This document shows positions 56,439-64,000 of a DNA stretch of 64,000 bases, one piece after another. This DNA is from Diphasiastrum complanatum. Taxonomy: Eukaryota; Streptophyta; Lycopodiopsida; Lycopodiales; Lycopodiaceae. The position numbers were made by a program, and so were the translations under genes. The notes under the pieces were generated by a model. The model worked only from the letters and a program-made list of their open reading frames with translations, did no database searches and had not been told where the DNA came from. Position 1 is the stretch's first letter, and every line of letters begins with the position of its first letter. The DNA is taken from the NCBI GenBank assembly GCA_029204225.1, contig CM055110.1, forward strand, positions 34,977,947 to 35,041,946, given 5' to 3'.

Positions 56439-58387
56439 TGTAGGAAAAAGAGGGTGTGTCGTGTGTGAGAAACGAAAATAGCTCGAAAAGAAAGCGAACA
56501 CGAAAAGAAACGAACTCGAAACTCGAACAAGAAACGAACTTGAACGGAATGTGTTCATGCGCAACGGAATGAGCTATATTACTCTTTCCCTATGCATGAC
56601 TACGCCTATCAGAAACTAACAGAACGTTAGTGATAGAAATCACAATCGATCCGATTACGTAGCCAAACGTTAATAGAACATCAGAAGAATAATTTGTCGC
56701 AAAAAGCTAGACAAATTATTAGTCGCGAATGATTCGTTAAAGAGCTAGACTGAGCTCAACTGATAATCAGTTGCAAATGATTCGCGAAAGACGAGACTAA
56801 ATTTTAGTCGTCAACAACTAGACTAATAATGACTCACTAAGAACAGATTACCAGATTGAGCAAAAAGATAGTCATACAAAATGAAGAAAAGCATAGCAAT
56901 ATTAACACAAATCTGAACGCAGAACAAAAAGAGCTGTTATCAGATTAAGTATAGCAAAATATACATGTCAATAATGTGAAGATTATTAAAATATTATCTT
57001 TCTATCTCAAGTTTGGGGCCATGTCCATGGTTATTTCCATTGTATTTCATGTTGTACATAAAAGGTTTGTGAATTGAGCACATAACCTTCTAGTATAAGT
57101 CGGATTTGAGTTAGATAGATTCAATTTTGATGACATGCAGAAGTTTAGATAGCATGCAATGTCATACTGTATGCATGCAAGCCACATGCAATCAAAGCAT
57201 GCAACATGCAAAGTGGTTTCTGTGATCTACACATGTCTAGGCAGTTTTATGAGTTGACATGCAGTACATGCAATATCCATGCATGCAGTTACACATGTGG
57301 ATCTCTGGTAGGTGAATTAGTTCAGTTAAGTGGACTTTCCATGCAACTCCACTGTAAAAATTCGAGTCTCTCTCATGTAGGGAAATCTTGGCATGTTTTG
57401 CAATATTGTGAATAATGAGATTTTGGTTTTTTTTTTTTACTCATTCTCTCTCTACCCGAGTTTTCTATCATTGATTTTCTCTCTCTACTCGAGAGCAGCC
57501 TGTTTTTCCCATACTGAACACTTAGAATTATTTCTGACATTCATTTCTCATAGTGAGAAGTTAGATTTTTTTCATCACATGTATGCCATTGTGCTCTTGC
57601 CATAGTTTTTTCAAGTATAATATTCTCTGATCAATCCTGTAGGGTGTGTGGTGAAGTTCACACGTGCTAAAAACTTTACAAATAATGCGGTAGAGCACAA
57701 GAAAATAGTGGATGAAACCGCGTGCTTTACAAAGCTAATTTGATCTGTAAAAAGGAATGAATCTATTACTGACAATAAAGAATCAATGCGCGAGGGCATC
57801 TACTTCATCTATCTCCGATAGGCTTCTGATACATGCTCTATTTTACACACACTTCATTCATCAGTTCTGAAAACGCAAATGGTATTCAATATATACACAA
57901 TGTTACAGGTCTGTAGATGAAGAAAGTACAAAGTGGATGTGTTGTTTGTAGATGATCGTGGGTGGCTGTTGTCGTCGTCAAATTTGTTAGCACAGTTGTA
58001 TGGGATGAGCGTAAAAAGGGCCGTAACATCAGCCTTCGCTAAAATGAACGTTGGTGAAGATGCGAAAAATGCGTCACTCTGACGAAATGCCTTAAAATTT
58101 GATTTATAGGGTGCCTTCGCTTTTCCTAGGGCACCTTTGGCATTTTGTAAGGTAGTGTCATCTTTTTTGTCTTCACAAAACGCGTGTAAAAACACAATGT
58201 CGCGTTCTTTTTGTCTTTTCTTCGCTTGTGAGAATCTACTTGTATTTATCCAGACAGTCGCATTTTATTCGTCTGTCTTATTTTTACATGTAAATATGCA
58301 GACTGTGCGACAATGTGAGTAAAAATACAGCATGAATGGAGGCAAATTAAAATGGGATTTAGGAGAGTAGAGGAGATAAATCCAAAA
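56439..58387 (-). repeat. 5' LTR of A1, split by a solo LTR
   Basis: Pieces 56439-56974 and 57681-58387 make one LTR of about 1.24 kb after removal of 56975-57680 and one AATAA copy. The right end reads TCCAAAA (TCCAACA in the sister LTR) and is followed by the GGTAG duplication. Confidence 0.92.
56975..57680. mobile_element. Solo LTR with target duplication AATAA
   Basis: 706 bp, TGTGAAGATT...AACTTTACA (TG...CA), flanked by AATAA at 56970-56974 and 57681-57685, inside the A1 LTR. No internal region remains, as after LTR-LTR recombination. It has about eleven CATGCA motifs at 57134-57345, CT-rich runs and CACACGTG near its right end. The family has no other copy here. Confidence 0.9.
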
Positions 58388-58442
58388 GGTAGAAGAGCAA
58401 AGGCATGCAAAGTTTGATCATTGTCTTTCTACAAGTACAAGT

Positions 58443-59291
58443 TTGCATCGGAATGTTGGTATGCTAGAGCATTCTTCTTCTCTTGAGCCATTTGTTGCAA
58501 ATAATGGATGCATTAGTGAAGAACTTTATGAGAAAGCTTCTCAAGTTAATGTTTTGGAAAAGACTGAAATCAAGCATTCTTTGAAGCCATTTTGTACTAA
58601 TGGAGGAGGGGGAAAAATCATGTCTACATTGGTTCAAAGTGGCGTGTTGCTGGATTTTTTAGGTCTTCAAAGTGGCAAGCTGCTGGTTTTTTTCTTGAAG
58701 ATGGTGGACAACAGATTCAACCATGGTTTATTGATCATTTTCAGCCTATGTTACATCATGAGCATCCTATTATGCATCGGGAACGGCCTGTGGAAGGTTT
58801 TTGGACAACAAGGTCCACATTTGGAACACTTTGGACAACAAAGTATTGGTGATTTTGTGGTTGTTGGACAGCCTGCTACAACCTCTTGTTGGCTGTCCGA
58901 GTCTTTGCGGAATAGCAAAGCATCTTTTTACCTTGTAGGAAACACACATGCCTCACTGAAATCAGTACCTTATGCTGATTTTCCTGTTTTGATGCTTACT
59001 TCTTATGATGACGGTAATGCCTTACCTAGTGTTGGTGAGCAGATCATTGATAGTAAGATTCGGGAGGATGTGATGGTAAAAGAGTATCATACTCTTCTTT
59101 ATGTTTCCTGTGGTAAGAAGACTTATGGAATCATGTGGGAACCATTGATGGATTGCAAATCCATATTTCGGCTTGTGGCTGGTTTTTTGGTTACCTACTT
59201 TGAATGGAGCATGCTTGTCTTCACTCTTCGACTTGATGCCACCGCACTTCGTATTCTACATCTCTTTTACATCGGGCATGATTGGGACTGA
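58443..59291 (+). CDS. Open frame of unknown origin in element E (282 aa)
   Basis: Longest frame in the right part of E, ending 150 bp before the polypurine tract. I do not recognise it. Visible features: a hydrophobic stretch LLIIFSLCYIMSILLCIGNG at about 99-118, repeated FGQQ (about 125 and 136) and FLVGNTHASLK-type residues later. The first Met is arbitrary. It sits where a captured host fragment or a decayed pol would be. No RT, integrase or protease motif. Translation and function are uncertain. Confidence 0.4.
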   Translation: MHRNVGMLEHSSSLEPFVANNGCISEELYEKASQVNVLEKTEIKHSLKPFCTNGGGGKIMSTLVQSGVLLDFLGLQSGKLLVFFLKMVDNRFNHGLLIIFSLCYIMSILLCIGNGLWKVFGQQGPHLEHFGQQSIGDFVVVGQPATTSCWLSESLRNSKASFYLVGNTHASLKSVPYADFPVLMLTSYDDGNALPSVGEQIIDSKIREDVMVKEYHTLLYVSCGKKTYGIMWEPLMDCKSIFRLVAGFLVTYFEWSMLVFTLRLDATALRILHLFYIGHDWD

Positions 59292-59430
59292 GATTTTGGC
59301 TACTTTGACTACTTCGAGTTGGAGTTTTTTTTTTTTGGCTACATGAAGTTTTGGACAGCAAGGAACATTTTGCATTTTGTTGCAATTTTTTCATTCCACT
59401 TCATCTCATGCTATGTTTTTTACATTATCA

Positions 59431-59441
59431 TTTAAGGAGGG
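59431..59441 (+). promoter_or_regulatory. Polypurine tract of element E
   Basis: TTTAAGGAGGG directly before the LTR start at 59442. Confidence 0.82.
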
Positions 59442-59863
59442 TGTTAGAAATAATGAATGATAATGTTAGTTTCCCATAGGTTACTTTGACCCAAAAGGTT
59501 GAGACTTGTGTAACCATGGGTTAGATTTATTATTTAGACCATGTTAAGTTAGTTTTAGCTAAGCTGGACCCAATTTTGGCTAATAATATCTCGTGGGTCC
59601 AAGTAAAGTCTAATTGTGTTAAGGGGCCCTATCTTGACTTTTGGGGGTGCCGTATAATTAGTAGTGGATGAACTTAGAGTTTGGAAGAGTCTAGGCCCTT
59701 GGAAGGTCTATTTATATGTACTCATTATTCATTTATAATTCATTCCCTTTCTAGCATTGCTACTACTTTCTGTCTCCTTGAGGGCGCCTAACCCTCTCCC
59801 TCTTCTTCTTGTATATGGAGATTGAATGTTAGAAGGACCATGACACTTTGATTTCTTACAACA
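59442..59863 (+). repeat. 3' LTR of element E
   Basis: 422 bp, TGTTAGAAATAATG...TTCTTACAACA, with a TATTTATATG box near 59708. Only this copy is in the window. Confidence 0.8.
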
Positions 59864-60370
<507 letters not shown>

Positions 60371-60372
60371 CT

Positions 60373-61200
60373 CTCCCTAAATACCCAAGCCATTTATCCT
60401 AAACCCCTCACTCCTAATCTCTTACCCTAGACTCCTTACCCTATTTTCCTAAACCCTAGAACACTTTCGACTCCCTAAATGCAACTATTGACATATGCAA
60501 TATAAATTATCACAAATCCCCTTGTCCTAAACCACAAACCCAAGCCCCTTATCCCTAACCCCTTATCCTAAATCCTAGATCCCTTAACTTAAGCCATGAA
60601 CTCTAAACCCTATGTCTAAACCATAACCCCCTTTTACTAGACCCCTAAGCCCCCTACCCCTTTTCCTAGAGCCCTAAATTCCTATGTCTTTAAATAGATT
60701 TCTCGAAGTAGGTCAATTTAATACTAGTAGAGATTTGACAAAAGAAATTGAGACCCCTAAACCCTAAACCTCTTACTCTTTACTCTTATACATTTTTCCT
60801 AGATTTCTTACCCTAAGCCATATAACCTAAACCCTAGGCATTAAACCCCTACCCCTAAACCATTAACCCCTTTCTCTAGATCCCTAAGCCCCCATATCCC
60901 TTACTCAATACCTCGAAGCCTAAACCTTAAACCCTGAACCTCTTCCTCTTTATCCTAAACCCTTTCCCCTAGACCCCACCCCTAAATCCCTTTCTCCTAT
61001 ATCTCTAACCTTGAACCTCTTACCCCAAACTCATATATCATATCCTAAACTCCAAACCTTATATACTACACCCTCAACCGTACACCCTATGCTAAACCTC
61101 CTACCCCTTATGATACCTAAATTGTAGACCTCTTGTCCTAGATTTCCAAAGCCCCTTACCCTTTCTCCAAAACCCAAAATTACTCCTTATCCTAGACTCT
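60373..61200. repeat. Degenerate telomere-like tract (CCCTAAA-type)
   Basis: About 830 bp dominated by variants of CCCTAAACC, ACCCCTAAACC and TTACCCTA on the + strand, with dozens of CCTAA/CCCTA units but little exact tandem order. Resembles a decayed interstitial copy of the plant telomere repeat CCCTAAA. Confidence 0.75.
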
Positions 61201-61203
61201 TTC

Positions 61204-61696
61204 TGTCATGCCCATGACTGGTCTCGGGTAGCGTGTCCACGCTGGGGACCGATAGACCAACAACCCGCAAGTTAATTGTGACTATAAGGGAATTGGGGCC
61301 CTTATGTGTACATGGTCATAATTAATGGTTGTAGGCCTAAACACATGGTGGTGGAGTTGGTATGGGTCTATCAGTGAGTCATTGGGGAACTGGATGACGT
61401 GGCCCAGATAGGCTGCAGAGGTGTCCAGTGAGGTGTCACATTGCACTACTAGTGGTGCATGGGCCTTGGAGGGTATAAGTATACCTGCTGGGCTCTCACT
61501 AGTGTATGCTTGATAGCATGACCGGTGGTAGGATGTTGTTGGTGTGATGCCACACTCCTCTTTGTGATTGATCCATAGCTTGGGGGCTAGATCCGTTCGA
61601 TCGAGGTTGTTGGGTTGGTTTGTCCACCATCAGGTTCCCTTGTCTTGAATATTATTGGCATGCTTAGAATAGGATCCTTGGATTGAGGACTTTATA
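61204..61696 (+). repeat. Gypsy-type 5' LTR
   Basis: 493 bp starting TGTCATGCCC, common for plant gypsy LTRs, and ending TTTATA directly at the primer-binding site (TTACA expected). Has GTATAAGTATACC near 61470 and GCTTGGGGGCTAGATCC, shared with the D LTRs. Confidence 0.82.
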
Positions 61697-61710
61697 TTGG
61701 TATCAGAGCC
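61697..61710 (+). promoter_or_regulatory. Primer-binding site of the gypsy-type element
   Basis: TTGGTATCAGAGCC, same as in D1. Confidence 0.92.
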
Positions 61711-64000
61711 AGTTCTAAGCTCGTTTAGCTATTGATTTGTGTTCAAGAGAAATCTCGAATTGTAGGGATTTTTCCATTGTGTGATATGGAATCCTGACAC
61801 TTTTTTGAGAATTCAATGGAGTATGCAACAAAGTGGTGAAATTGCGAATTATTCTTCCCGTAGATTTTCTTATTTGAAGTGTAATCGGTTGTGTGGTAAG
61901 TGCACTACCAGGTATACAATTGGTTCGATTTTTAGACACTTCATATTGGTTTTCAAGAAGTAAATTTTCGGTTTTCAATTCACTCGTGTTGCCGTTTACT
62001 TCATTTGGGACACTTTTTTGTTAGCAACGGGATCAATTAGAGGAAATGCTGGTCTTTATGATTTTTTGTTCTTTCGACAGTGATTTAGGTGGTTTTGTTG
62101 GCTGTCTTTTGCTTTTTATTGAGCCAGTTTTGGCTTGAATCAATGGAAAAGCAGGTAAAGAAGCATAAAAAAGACTAATCACTGGTTGTGAGTGTTGGTG
62201 ATTTCTTACAGGATTTGCATGGTGGTTTCTTGATGATTCACAGGTTATGCTGGATTTTTTTGGCAAAGTAACAGTGTTTGTAGGCTTATGTGAATCAGTA
62301 AAGCCATTTGTGATAGTATGAATTACAAGAAAGCTTATCCGGTGGTGAAGGGAAAGGCAGCCTGCAAATCTGTAGTTTGGAAAACTTTGGGCAGCATATA
62401 CCCTGTTTTTCTGATTTAAGAAATCTTTTTTGTGTTGAATCTGTAAGAAAGCATAGCAACAGTGTTTGCATTCTTCTTGCACCTGTTATATGCGAAAATA
62501 GCAGTAAGGAAAGGTAGATAGCTTCTAGTTAAAGCTAAAGCAAGACTAAGCTCTAAGTTTTCTACAAAGGTGGATGCTTAGGCATGAATGTACACAAAAC
62601 GCTGTAAAACCGCCCTGGTTGCTTCAAGAATCTGCAATAATAGCTGTGGAAAAAGGTCAAAAAACTTAGTGAAACAATGAAAACTGAGTTTGGTTGTGTT
62701 TTTGTTATGAAACCATCTAAAGAACAACTATTCTGCCTCCTAAACCACGTCTGACAATGCCTAGCAAGGCGCTCTCCTTACACCTGGATACCTGCTCTGA
62801 ATCGGAGAGGAATGGGAGAAGGAATCGTGCCTCCAAGCCTCTCTGTAGCCTCCATCTTGCGCTTTCTCTGTCTGTGTCTCTCTCTCTCTCTCTCTCTCTC
62901 GGGCCTCTCCCTCACTTCTTCCTGCTCGCGGCCAGTTGATCGTGGCCCGAGAATAGGGTTTCTCTTTTTTTACGAATTAGGGGGCGGGAGGGGGTGTAAA
63001 GTAAACTTTGAGTTAAACTTAAAGTTTATTTTAGTATTTCTTGAGTTGGAGGGCATGGTAGGTAGGGAGGAGGGATGGGCCTCTAGAAGTCATACCTGAG
63101 GTTTTTGGATTTTTTGTTTTGTTAACAAAGTATCAAGGGCTTCTAATAGTCATTATTGACTATAAATTTGAAAATGCAGTTAGGGTACTTGTGAAATCAT
63201 AATGGCTTAAAATCAGTGTGAATTAGATTTCGATGCATATAGTGGTTTTTTTGCAAATTTGTTGCACGATCCATTTTGCAAATGCTCATTGGTATAAATG
63301 TTACAATCACTCTTTGGTCTAATAAAACTACGTTTTTTCGGACAGTGCACTGTTAAAAAATTTGTACCCGTAATGAGTTCAACCGAACGTAATATTTTTT
63401 GTAATTTTTCGGTTTTCAAATAAATTGAGTGAAATTCTTGTTAGGGGTGGCGAATATAAATTCGCCCGACATCACTCACAGTGATGGCCTTCTAAAGTGG
63501 GAAACGCATGGTTACAATTTTGGACCACGGTGTGTTTTGAAATTCAACTGGGCAACAAAAAGAAAAAACTAAATGCAAAATCTATTTAATTGATAATTAG
63601 CCATTAGGATTTACAGCTTGGGCTTAAAAACAAAAAAAAATTTGGTCAGTAAAGCTCGGAAGTTGTCGTGACTGGATAAACCGTTGGGCGAGCTTGTTAG
63701 CTTACACAGCGTCCCAGAATAAAATAAAAAAAAAGTGAATTTCGTCGGTCATTATTTTTGCTTTGGGTGAGGCCTCCTCGTGTTGGAGGACGCAACCCAT
63801 AGAGTTGTGATTGGGCTGAATTCTTGGAGGAATTCCGTAAGGCTTTTTCACAATTGACGAATTGGATTCGCTTTGATTAACTGCAATGGGCAACCAAGAA
63901 CATGAATTCTTGGATTTTTTGGCCAAGGTGTCGTTTTTTCTAAAATCATGCACGGCCAGAAAGGACCCATAAGCCTAAGATGGAAATTGAAATGGAACGA
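61711..64000 (+). other. Leader region of the gypsy-type element, then unassigned DNA
   Basis: 2.3 kb with no gag or other domain. Holds a (CT)n run at 62877-62900 and a GC-rich patch at 62750-62990 that may be foreign DNA. A 149-aa minus frame (62033-62482) has no support. If the element is intact, gag should lie right of the window; otherwise it belongs to the non-coding D-like type. Confidence 0.5.

Larger units (their letters stand above)
40205..58387 (-). mobile_element. Family A copia element (A1), full length but interrupted twice
   Basis: Minus-strand copia with both LTRs and a perfect 5-bp target duplication GGTAG (40200-40204 and 58388-58392). Own sequence: 3' LTR 40205-41428, RNase H and RT 41429-42285, RT 53203-54051, inverted integrase part 54052-54577, integrase/protease/gag 54578-56283, primer-binding site and 5' LTR 56427-58387. 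D1 splits RT; a solo LTR splits the 5' LTR. Without inserts it is about 6.6 kb. Confidence 0.92.
39703..59863 (+). mobile_element. Element E: + strand LTR element hosting the nested stack
   Basis: Pieces 39703-40204 and 58393-59863 are one element once A1 and its GGTAG duplication are removed. The left piece has a gag start (39947); the right piece has an open frame of 282 aa, a polypurine tract and a 3' LTR. No protease, integrase or RT is seen, so E looks non-autonomous. Its 5' LTR was not found. Confidence 0.7.

Noticed and set aside
62033-62482. 149-aa minus-strand frame
   Set aside because: No domain or good start context, and it lies in the presumed leader of the gypsy-type element; likely chance.

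Overview
This window is nuclear DNA of a seed plant, most likely a flowering plant. It holds one convincing host gene, an orthologue of the stomatal bHLH regulator FAMA (22912-24486, + strand, three exons), in a landscape of old, nested LTR retrotransposons. The evidence for a plant is the subgroup Ia bHLH gene with its ACT-like tail, Ty1-copia and Ty3-gypsy polyproteins primed by initiator Met-tRNA (TGGTATCAGAGC sites), CCCTAAA telomere-like DNA and long CT/GA microsatellites. The species cannot be named from sequence alone. No tRNA, rRNA, CRISPR or bacterial feature was seen.

Layout. (1) 1-9691: a decayed gypsy element on + whose reverse transcriptase (RT) is split by a complete minus-strand copia element (1692-7702) with unusual LTR ends. 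(2) 9692-16034: a second minus-strand copia element in the gypsy integrase tail, with a third, truncated copia element in its own 5' LTR. (3) 16035-22558: host-like intergenic DNA with microsatellites and five copies of a short inverted-repeat (MITE-like) family. (4) 22559-24486: the FAMA-like gene and its likely promoter. (5) 24487-27840: no recognisable content. (6) 27841-35685: fragments of several LTR families (A, D, C), a gypsy integrase relic and a copia protease relic. (7) 35686-39702: a + strand copia-derived element (B1) that lacks RT. (8) 39703-59863: a nested stack. A + strand element (E) contains copia A1 (40205-58387, target duplication GGTAG). A1 contains non-coding element D1 (42286-53197, duplication CTGTC) and a solo LTR (56975-57680, duplication AATAA). 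D1 contains copia B2 and copia C1. (9) 60261-61200: TG/AG microsatellite and a degenerate telomere-like tract. (10) 61204-64000: a gypsy-type LTR with primer-binding site and leader, running off the window.

Only the FAMA-like gene is expected to act for the plant, as a nuclear transcription factor controlling guard-cell differentiation. Every retroelement seen has broken frames or missing domains, so none looks autonomous now. The most interesting points are the changed LxCxE motif in the FAMA-like protein, the clean target-site record of the nested stack, the non-TG/CA LTR ends of the 1.7-7.7 kb element, an inversion inside an integrase gene, a solo LTR dense in CATGCA motifs, and two elements carrying coding-like DNA of unknown origin.
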